From Chloroflexota bacterium (GTDB lineage: Bacteria; Chloroflexota; Limnocylindria; Limnocylindrales; Limnocylindraceae): a stretch of 5,124 nucleotides of DNA. The first letter of the stretch is position 1; each line of letters starts with the position of its first letter. This document shows positions 1 through 5,124 of this stretch, piece by piece. The notes under the pieces are model-generated. The model saw nothing but the letters and a program-made list of their open reading frames with translations. It was not told the origin of the DNA and searched no databases. The position numbers were made by a program, and so were the translations under genes. The DNA lies in the NCBI GenBank assembly GCA_016463555.1, contig JAEMRB010000073.1:1-5124 (forward strand), read 5' to 3'.

Positions 1-964
1 GCTCAGGGGGGAACTTGTAGGCGATCGCCCACTTTGGTGAGCGCGCGATGTAGCCGAGCTGCTCCTGGTCGGCGACCGCATCAACCTTCAGCACTGCGCC
101 ATCGGTCTCGTACTCCAGGGTGCGACGCTTCTCGGCCCACTCGGCGAGGAACGATGCAGCACTCGCTCCGCTCAGCCCTGCACGAGCGTTCTGCTCGGTA
201 GGGAGTCCAAGCTCATGGAGCCGACGGAGCGCTGCACTCTGCGCGGCTGGGGCTGGCTCCTCAAAGAGCTGATAGGCGAAGAACGAGAGGTTGCGCTTCG
301 CCGTGATCGCGGCATCTTTCTGCCGCAGTGAGCCTGCAGCAGAGTTGCGCGGATTCGCATAGAGCGGAAGGTCTGCGGCACCTCGTTCAGCATTCAGCGC
401 CGCAAACGACGACTTAGGCATGTAGATCTCGCCGCGCACCTCACAGCTAATCGGCTGCTTGAGCGTTGCGGGAATCGCCCGAATCGTGCGCACGTTGGCC
501 GTCACATCTTCACCGGTCGTGCCGTCGCCCCGTGTTGCGGCGCGCACGAGCACGCCTCGCTCGTAGATGAGGCTGATCGCAAGGCCATCAATCTTCAGCT
601 CAGCGACGAGTTCGGGCTCGCGCCCGCCGAGCCCCTTCGCCGCACTCGCAGCGAAGTCGGCGACCTCTTCGGGCGAGAAGGCATTTGAGAGGCTCAGCAT
701 TGGACGCTCGTGACGTACCTCGGTCAGCTTTACCGCCGGCTCCACCCGATCATCCGCACTCGCCCCAACACGCTGCGATGGCGAGTCTGGCGTAACGAGC
801 TCGGGATGTTCCGCCTCAAGGAGGTTCAGCTCAACGCGCAGCGCGTCGTATTCGGCGTCCGCGATCGTTGGCGCATCCTCAACGTAGTAGCGACGATCCG
901 CCTCGTTAATGGCTGCAACGAGTTCGCGATAGCGTGCCGCTGGCGCGAGACCCTTGGCGCTCAT
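1..964 (-). CDS. ligA: NAD+-dependent DNA ligase LigA, N-terminal part (3' end outside window)
   Basis: LigA seals 5'-phosphate/3'-hydroxyl nicks in duplex DNA using NAD+, in lagging-strand replication and repair. The frame stays open from ATG at 964 to the left edge: 321 complete codons plus one base, against about 670 residues in E. coli LigA. Domain Ia (about residues 5-75) has the NMN-binding pattern YYVEDAPTIADAEYD (26-40), then TPDSPSQRVG (58-67). The adenylation domain has RHERPMLSLSNAF (84-96), the nucleotidyl-transfer motif ELKIDG (122-127) with the adenylated lysine K124, TRGDGTTGEDVT (144-155), EVRGEIYMP (175-183), NPRNSAAGSLRQ (204-215), ETDGAVLKVD (286-295) and SPKWAIAYKFPPE (309-321) with K317. 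The end of the adenylation domain and the OB-fold, zinc-finger, HhH and BRCT domains lie outside the window. The start is fixed by GGAGGT six bases upstream and an ATGA overlap with pcrA. No lesion is seen and all visible catalytic residues are present, so the gene looks functional. Confidence 0.97.
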   Translation of the reverse strand, partial: MSAKGLAPAARYRELVAAINEADRRYYVEDAPTIADAEYDALRVELNLLEAEHPELVTPDSPSQRVGASADDRVEPAVKLTEVRHERPMLSLSNAFSPEEVADFAASAAKGLGGREPELVAELKIDGLAISLIYERGVLVRAATRGDGTTGEDVTANVRTIRAIPATLKQPISCEVRGEIYMPKSSFAALNAERGAADLPLYANPRNSAAGSLRQKDAAITAKRNLSFFAYQLFEEPAPAAQSAALRRLHELGLPTEQNARAGLSGASAASFLAEWAEKRRTLEYETDGAVLKVDAVADQEQLGYIARSPKWAIAYKFPPE

Positions 965-3600
965 CCCTGAACCTCCAGATTGGCGATGCTCGCCGCAAGC
1001 GTCTTTACCCCCGACCCGGCGAAGGCGATGGTGACCTCCTCATCGTGGCGGGTGAGCTTCGACGTGACAACGATCCCTTCGCCGAATGAGGGGTGTAGGA
1101 CGCGGTCGCCATCACGGAAGTAGCGCTCGCCTGGGATACGCGCCCGCGCTGGTGCGACGGTGCGCGGTCGGAGTGGTGGAGGTAGCGGCGCGCCAGCCGT
1201 CTGCGGAGGGGCACCGGCCGCACCGCGACCCGTCGCCGCCCACGGAGGAATCCGCCCGACCGGCTGCATCAGCTCTGGCGCCTCGCCAATGAACTCGTCG
1301 TCGTCTGGCGCCTCGTCGATCCCTTCGTCATCTGGCACGCGGAGCGAACCGGAGCGTGCGCCAGCGCTGTAGGCGCGCCGCCTCGCCTCCAGGTCTCGCC
1401 CGGGGCGAAAGGCGCCGCTCGGGGCCCCCGGTGTGCCGCTCCCCTCGCGCCACGACTCGCCACCCGCGAATCCTGCCCGCGCCGAACGGAAGCCACGACC
1501 GAAGCGCGTCTCGCCATCGGCGCGTGGGTCATCGTCATTCGCAACGACGAGCAACTCCTCTGGGATCTCCGCGAGGAAGCGCGACGGCGCACCATCGCCA
1601 TCACCCCAGCCGCGACGAAGCGCGTAGGAGAGGCTGAGGCGACGCTTTGCCCGCGTGATGCCGACGTAGCAGAGGCGACGCTCCTCCTCCATCTGCTCCT
1701 GGTCCATGAGGGCACGACTGTGCGGGAAGAGGCCTTCGGTCAACCCGGAGATGAAGACGGTCGGCCACTCTAGCCCTTTTGCGGCGTGCAGGGTGATCAG
1801 CGTCACGCGCTCCGCATCGCCATCAAAGGCATCCTGATCGGCGACCAGCGCCGTGTCTTCGACGAAACGGTCGAGTGCGTCGAGTGGGGCGAGCTCCATG
1901 AAGCGCCCCGAGATGCCGCGAAGCTCGAGAAGGTTCGCCCAGCGCTCCTCTCCCTCCACACCCTCCGAGGCGAGATGTGCACGCAGGCCAGACTCCGAAT
2001 AGACCCCGTCTAGCAGTTCCGGAAGCGTGACCGCCGCGATGCGATCACGCAGTCGGCTGATCACGTCGGCGATGCCGGCAAGGGAGTTCCGCGCGCGTGT
2101 GTTCACGCCTGCAACCTCACCACGCCCAGCGGCGGCGATGACGTGTCCGTATGGGGTTCCGTCAGGCGCACTGACGCTCGGTGCGGCGGCGGCGCGTAGT
2201 AGTTCGATCGTCTTATCGCCAATGCCACGAGGGGGCACGTTGAGAATGCGCTCGTACGAGATGCGATCGGTGTCGCTGCGCAGGACGCGGAGCCAGGCGA
2301 GCGCATCCTTCACCTCGCGGCGCTGGTAGAAGCGTGTGCCGCCGATCAGCTGATACGGAATGCTCGAGCGCAGGAGTGCCTCTTCAATTGCGCGCGACTG
2401 TGCATTGGTGCGATACAGGATGGCGATGCCGTTCAGGCTAACGGGCTCTGGTGCATCCGCGCGACGCCCGGTCACCACGGCGGAAGCCTCTTCAACGCGC
2501 CGAACGATCCAGGCCGCCTCATCTTCGGGATCAAATGCGCCATAGACGGTGATCTGATCGCCACCCTCAAGCTCGGTCCAGAGTTTCTTCTTCTTGCGAC
2601 CCTCGTTGTTCGAGACGACACCGTGTGCTGCATCGAGGATCGTTTGCGTTGAGCGATAGTTCTGCTCAAGTGGAACAACTTCAGCCGTTGGCCAGTCACG
2701 TTCAAAGTCGAGAATGTTGCGAATGTCAGCCCCGCGCCAGCTGTAGATGGATTGGTCGTCGTCTCCCACCACGCAGAGGTTTCCGTGCTTGGCCGCAAGT
2801 TCGCGGACCCATGTGTACTGGATGCGGTTGGTGTCCTGGTACTCGTCAACGTGCAGGTACTCCCACTTCGCTCGATAGCGATCGGCCACGGCGGGTGCCT
2901 CCTGCAGCAGGCGCAGCCCTTCGAGGAGCAGGTCATCAAAGTCGACGGCGTCGAGGCGCTTCAGCTCGGCGGCATAGCGACGCGCAAATCGGGCGACGAG
3001 GCGCTCGTGATGGGTGATCGCACGATCCTCCATCTGGTCAGCGTTGAGGCCATCATTCTTGGCGCGGCTAATTGCGCCAAGGATCAGGCTCGGCTTCGTC
3101 TCGCCCGTGGCGGGGAGGTCATCCTCTTTGAGGAACCCCTTGATCACCCGCGCCTGATCGTCGGCGTCGTAGATGGTGAAGCCCTTCGGCAGGCCGATCG
3201 CCTCGCCGTCGCGACGCAACATCCGTGCGCAGAGGCTGTGGAAGGTGCCCATCGCCACATCGCGCGCCGCCTCACCGATCATCTCGTGCAGGCGATCGCG
3301 CATCTCGGCGGCGGCCTTATTGGTAAAGGTCACCGCAAGGATCTTCCACGGAGCGACGCCCTCGTGCTGGATCAGCCAGGCGATGCGGTGCGTGATCACC
3401 CGCGTCTTCCCTGAGCCGGCGCCTGCGAGCACCAGCAGTGGGCCCGCAGTTGTCGTTACCGCGCGTCGCTGCGCCTCGTTCAGCGGGGCAAGGATCCGCT
3501 CCTGAACGGCGCTGAGGGCGGCCCCCGTCAGCTGGGCGCGACGCGGGAGGGAACGCTCCGCCGGCGATGGTTCACCCGTGGGATCAAGGGGGAGGCTCAC
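961..3600 (-). CDS. pcrA: ATP-dependent 3'-5' DNA helicase, PcrA/UvrD family (SF1A)
   Basis: PcrA/UvrD helicases translocate 3'-5' on single-stranded DNA using ATP. They act in nucleotide excision repair, removal of RecA filaments and resolution of replication-transcription conflicts. All core motifs are visible in the 879 residues: Q motif LNEAQRRAV (40-48); Walker A AGAGSGKTR (59-67, K65); Ia TFTNKAAAEMR (91-101); TFHSLCARML (119-128); motif II VDEYQDTN (251-258); III GDDDQSIYSWRGAD (279-292, W288 expected to stack on DNA bases); IV LEQNYRST (311-318, R316); V ITLHAAKGLEWP (602-613); VI EEERRLCYVGITRAKRRL (638-655, arginine finger R650). Residues about 685-820 are a Pro/Ala/Gly/Arg-rich linker with an acidic patch. 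Residues 824-879 (GERYFRDGDRVLHPSFGEGI onward) match the Tudor-like C-terminal domain that binds RNA polymerase in PcrA. At 879 residues it is longer than the usual 720-780. GTG at 3600 is the only plausible start, since an in-frame TAG lies at 3612-3610 and no ATG, GTG or TTG occurs before the core. UvrD is an equivalent name; the downstream ligA favours pcrA. Confidence 0.97.
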   Translation of the reverse strand: MSLPLDPTGEPSPAERSLPRRAQLTGAALSAVQERILAPLNEAQRRAVTTTAGPLLVLAGAGSGKTRVITHRIAWLIQHEGVAPWKILAVTFTNKAAAEMRDRLHEMIGEAARDVAMGTFHSLCARMLRRDGEAIGLPKGFTIYDADDQARVIKGFLKEDDLPATGETKPSLILGAISRAKNDGLNADQMEDRAITHHERLVARFARRYAAELKRLDAVDFDDLLLEGLRLLQEAPAVADRYRAKWEYLHVDEYQDTNRIQYTWVRELAAKHGNLCVVGDDDQSIYSWRGADIRNILDFERDWPTAEVVPLEQNYRSTQTILDAAHGVVSNNEGRKKKKLWTELEGGDQITVYGAFDPEDEAAWIVRRVEEASAVVTGRRADAPEPVSLNGIAILYRTNAQSRAIEEALLRSSIPYQLIGGTRFYQRREVKDALAWLRVLRSDTDRISYERILNVPPRGIGDKTIELLRAAAAPSVSAPDGTPYGHVIAAAGRGEVAGVNTRARNSLAGIADVISRLRDRIAAVTLPELLDGVYSESGLRAHLASEGVEGEERWANLLELRGISGRFMELAPLDALDRFVEDTALVADQDAFDGDAERVTLITLHAAKGLEWPTVFISGLTEGLFPHSRALMDQEQMEEERRLCYVGITRAKRRLSLSYALRRGWGDGDGAPSRFLAEIPEELLVVANDDDPRADGETRFGRGFRSARAGFAGGESWREGSGTPGAPSGAFRPGRDLEARRRAYSAGARSGSLRVPDDEGIDEAPDDDEFIGEAPELMQPVGRIPPWAATGRGAAGAPPQTAGAPLPPPLRPRTVAPARARIPGERYFRDGDRVLHPSFGEGIVVTSKLTRHDEEVTIAFAGSGVKTLAASIANLEVQG
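971..976 (-). promoter_or_regulatory. Shine-Dalgarno sequence of ligA, inside the end of pcrA
   Basis: On the minus strand GGAGGT is followed by six bases (TCAGGG) and then the ligA ATG. This near-consensus ribosome binding site lies within the last codons of pcrA. Together with the ATGA stop/start overlap at 964-961 it suggests that ribosomes finishing pcrA can reinitiate on ligA. It also decides the ligA start. No separate ligA promoter was recognised in the end of pcrA. Confidence 0.85.
1274..1315 (-). repeat. short 30-base-period direct repeat in the PcrA linker
   Basis: The 12-base word TCTGGCGCCTCG (plus-strand reading) occurs at 1274-1285 and again, identical, at 1304-1315. The spacing of 30 bases equals ten codons. 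In PcrA this gives two successive decapeptides, IDEAPDDDEF and IGEAPELMQP (residues 761-780), which share I-x-E-A-P and are acidic. It looks like a small in-frame duplication within a disordered linker; two copies could also arise by chance in such biased sequence. Confidence 0.45.
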
Positions 3601-3606
3601 CTGAGT

Positions 3607-3612
3607 ATTCTA
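3607..3612 (-). promoter_or_regulatory. candidate -10 box of the pcrA-ligA unit (possibly leaderless)
   Basis: The minus strand reads TAGAAT at 3612-3607, a five-of-six match to TATAAT and a fit to TANNNT. After six bases (ACTCAG) comes the GTG start of pcrA, so the expected transcription start falls on or next to the start codon. It is the only AT-rich hexamer of this kind between the groL terminator and pcrA. No convincing -35 box is present: the 17-base-spacer position (3635-3630) reads CGTGGG. No Shine-Dalgarno sequence lies at usable distance either; the nearest purine run, GGAGGG at 3627-3622, is 21 bases from the start codon. The call rests on position and match, not on transcript data. 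Confidence 0.55.
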
Positions 3613-3635
3613 CCGCCCGCCACCCTCCGCCCACG

Positions 3636-3676
3636 AAAAACGAAGAGGACCCTCGGCCCCGCCGAGAGTCCTCTTC
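3636..3676 (-). terminator. Rho-independent terminator of groL
   Basis: Read on the minus strand, the arm GAAGAGGACTCTCGGC (3676-3661) pairs with GCCGAGGGTCCTCTTC (3657-3642) around a GGG loop. The stem is 16 base pairs with one G-U wobble. A single G and then five T residues (3640-3636) follow. The hairpin begins 19 bases after the groL TAG stop. On the plus strand the wobble becomes a C-A mismatch and no T run follows the right arm, so the element is oriented for groL. It should separate groL transcription from pcrA-ligA. Confidence 0.93.
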
Positions 3677-3695
3677 ACTAGGTGCGAAGTAGGTA

Positions 3696-5124
3696 CTAGA
3701 AGTCCATCTCGCCGCCGTGGGCGTGGCCACCTGGGGCTCCAGACTCCTTCTTCTCTGGGATGTCGCTGACGACCGCCTCGGTCGTGAGCACCATCGCGGC
3801 AACCGATGCGGCGTTCTGGAGGGCGGAGCGTGTCACCTTTGCGGCGTCAACGATCCCCTTCTCAAACATGTCGACCATCGTGTCGGACGACGCGTCGTAG
3901 CCGGTCCCCTTCTTCGCCTTTAGGATTGCCTCGATCACGACGTCGCCACGGGCGCCGGCGTTCTCTGCGATCTGACGGGCTGGAGCCTCGAGGGCGCGGC
4001 GGACGATGTCCACCCCGACCTGCTCGTCACCCTCAAGATTGATCTTGTCGAGCGCGCCTCGCGCCTGCAGGAGTGTGGTGCCACCACCGGCGACGATCCC
4101 CTCCTCCACGGCCGCGCGGGTCGTTGAGAGAGCATCCTCGATGCGGTGCTTCTTCTCCTTGAGCTCGACCTCGGTGGCGGCGCCAACCTTGATCACTGCA
4201 ACGCCGCCCGAAAGCTTGGCGAGGCGCTCCTGGAGCTTCTCCTTGTCGTAGTCCGACGTGGTCTCCTCAACCTGCGCCTTGATCTGCGCCATGCGCGCCT
4301 TGATCTCGGCAGGCTTCCCCGCGCCATCAACGATGGTCGAGTTGTCCTTGGTTGCGACGACGCGTCGCGCTGTGCCGAGGTCCTCGGCTGTCACGCTGTC
4401 GAGCTTGCGGCCAACCTCTTCCGAGATCACCGTTCCGCCGGTCAGCACCGCGATGTCGCGGAGCATCTCCTTGCGTCGGTCGCCGAAGCCTGGCGCCTTC
4501 ACCGCGAGCACCTGTACGGTGCCACGGATTTTGTTCACCACGAGCGTGGCGAGTGCCTCACCGTCAACATCCTCAGCGATGATCAGGAGTGGTCGACCGG
4601 TGCCGACCGCCTTCTCAAGGGCTGGGAGTGCATCAGCGACTGCCGAAATCTTCTTGTCGGTGATCAGGATTGCTGGGTTGTCGAGCTGTGCCTCCATGCG
4701 ATCCGAGTTCGTCACGAAGTAGGCTGAGATGTATCCGCGGTCGAACTGCATCCCCTCGGTGTACTCCTTGTCGAGTCCGAGTGACTGCCCCTCTTCCACA
4801 GTGATCACGCCGTCCTTGCCGACCTTCTCCATCACTTCAGCGATCAACTCGCCGACGCTTGGATCAGCGGCAGAGATCGAGGCGACGGCAGCGATCTGCT
4901 CGCGCGTCTCAACCTTGCGGGACTGTGCCTTGATCTCGGCAACAACGGCGGCGACCGCCTTATCGAGACCGCGCTTGATTACCATCGGGTTTGCACCAGC
5001 GGCAACGTTGCGCAGGCCCTCAGTCACGAGCGCCTGACCGAGCACGACGGCGGTGGTGGTGCCGTCACCGGCCACATCGTCTGTCTTTGTCGCGACTTCC
5101 TTCAGAAGCTGCGCGCCCATGTTC
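3696..5124 (-). CDS. groL: Chaperonin GroEL (Hsp60), lacking its N-terminus at the window edge
   Basis: GroEL forms the double-ring tetradecamer that folds cytosolic proteins in an ATP-driven cycle with GroES. The visible frame covers all but about the first 70 residues; the edge bases read as the end of the conserved E-N-M-G-A-Q segment, so the Met codon at 5120 is internal (about E. coli M69) and not the start. Numbered from that Met: the nucleotide-binding GDGTTTA is at 18-24, with D19 matching E. coli D87; the apical domain has EGMQFDRGYISAYF (122-135), PLLIIAEDVDGEALATLVVN (177-196) and KAPGFGDRRKEML (208-220); SDYDKEKLQERLAKLSGGVA (289-308) follows; IEDALSTTRAAVEEGIVAGG (327-346) carries D329, matching the ATPase aspartate D398. 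The C-terminal KVTRSALQNAASVAAMVLTT (428-447) is intact. The tail is short and ends GGHAHGGEMDF, in place of the GGM repeats of E. coli. groES and the promoter are not in the window. A terminator follows the TAG stop. Confidence 0.99.
   Translation of the reverse strand, partial: NMGAQLLKEVATKTDDVAGDGTTTAVVLGQALVTEGLRNVAAGANPMVIKRGLDKAVAAVVAEIKAQSRKVETREQIAAVASISAADPSVGELIAEVMEKVGKDGVITVEEGQSLGLDKEYTEGMQFDRGYISAYFVTNSDRMEAQLDNPAILITDKKISAVADALPALEKAVGTGRPLLIIAEDVDGEALATLVVNKIRGTVQVLAVKAPGFGDRRKEMLRDIAVLTGGTVISEEVGRKLDSVTAEDLGTARRVVATKDNSTIVDGAGKPAEIKARMAQIKAQVEETTSDYDKEKLQERLAKLSGGVAVIKVGAATEVELKEKKHRIEDALSTTRAAVEEGIVAGGGTTLLQARGALDKINLEGDEQVGVDIVRRALEAPARQIAENAGARGDVVIEAILKAKKGTGYDASSDTMVDMFEKGIVDAAKVTRSALQNAASVAAMVLTTEAVVSDIPEKKESGAPGGHAHGGEMDF

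Noticed and set aside
710..970. Plus-strand open frame of 86 codons, and a minus-strand frame at 172-393
   Set aside because: Both fall within the ligA coding region in the wrong frame. The ligA frame explains this stretch completely, with conserved motifs throughout.
1269..1715. Minus-strand frame of 148 codons overlapping the end of pcrA, which could suggest a frameshift or second product
   Set aside because: The pcrA frame continues unbroken through motif VI, linker and Tudor-like domain. The alternative product is Arg/Ser-rich and low in complexity, typical of a shifted GC-rich frame.
22..3299. Two copies of GCGATCGC (22-29 and 3292-3299), the octamer known as HIP1 in cyanobacteria
   Set aside because: Two copies in 5 kb of GC-rich, GATC-rich coding sequence is not notable, and the genes do not look cyanobacterial.
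2752..3414. Plus-strand open frame of 220 codons opposite pcrA
   Set aside because: It lies wholly antisense to the conserved helicase core, its translation resembles no family I know, and long antisense frames are expected in GC-rich coding DNA.
3622..3627. GGAGGG on the minus strand as a Shine-Dalgarno sequence for pcrA
   Set aside because: It is 21 bases from the GTG start, with an in-frame TAG between them, so it is too far away to serve that start.
4146..4727. Plus-strand open frame of 193 codons opposite groL, with overlapping frames at 4258-4722 and 4729-5037
   Set aside because: All are antisense to highly conserved GroEL sequence, and their peptides are mirror products of GroEL codons with no recognisable domain.
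1..5124. Very frequent GATC (roughly 55-60 by eye, about three times the number expected from base composition), hinting at a Dam-like system
   Set aside because: Most sites are codon-boundary effects: isoleucine ATC after a codon ending in G, or GAT before C. A codon-shuffled control would be needed before any claim of selection, and no methylase is in the window.

Overview
This is an ordinary housekeeping stretch of a GC-rich bacterial chromosome. All three protein genes lie on the minus strand. In transcription order (right to left) they are a 5'-truncated groL (GroEL chaperonin), a complete pcrA/uvrD-type helicase gene, and a 3'-truncated ligA (NAD+-dependent DNA ligase). I see no gene on the plus strand, and no tRNA, rRNA, CRISPR array, transposon or attachment site.

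Layout: positions 5124 to 3696 carry groL, which enters at the right edge already about 70 codons into the protein. A 95-base gap follows. It holds a strong intrinsic terminator for groL (3676 to 3636) and a compact candidate promoter for pcrA (TAGAAT, 3612 to 3607) only six bases before the GTG start. Positions 3600 to 961 are pcrA, an 879-residue superfamily 1A helicase with a long low-complexity linker and a C-terminal Tudor-like domain. The pcrA stop and ligA start overlap in an ATGA, with a good Shine-Dalgarno sequence inside the end of pcrA. ligA runs from 964 off the left edge, and 321 codons are visible.

How the genes relate: pcrA and ligA form a translationally coupled repair and replication pair (unwinding plus nick sealing), an association also known from Bacillus subtilis. 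groL is probably a separate transcription unit, because a terminator divides it from pcrA.

Organism: the GroEL wording (MGAQLLKEVATKTDDVAGDG, GLDKEYTEGMQFDRGYISAY, and a C-terminus ending in MDF), the high GC content and the leaderless-looking pcrA start fit Chloroflexota best in my judgement, with Actinomycetota as an alternative. This is recognition from memory, not a search. I found no new biological system here. The points worth checking are the candidate leaderless pcrA start, the oversized acidic linker in PcrA, and the histidine-bearing GroEL tail.
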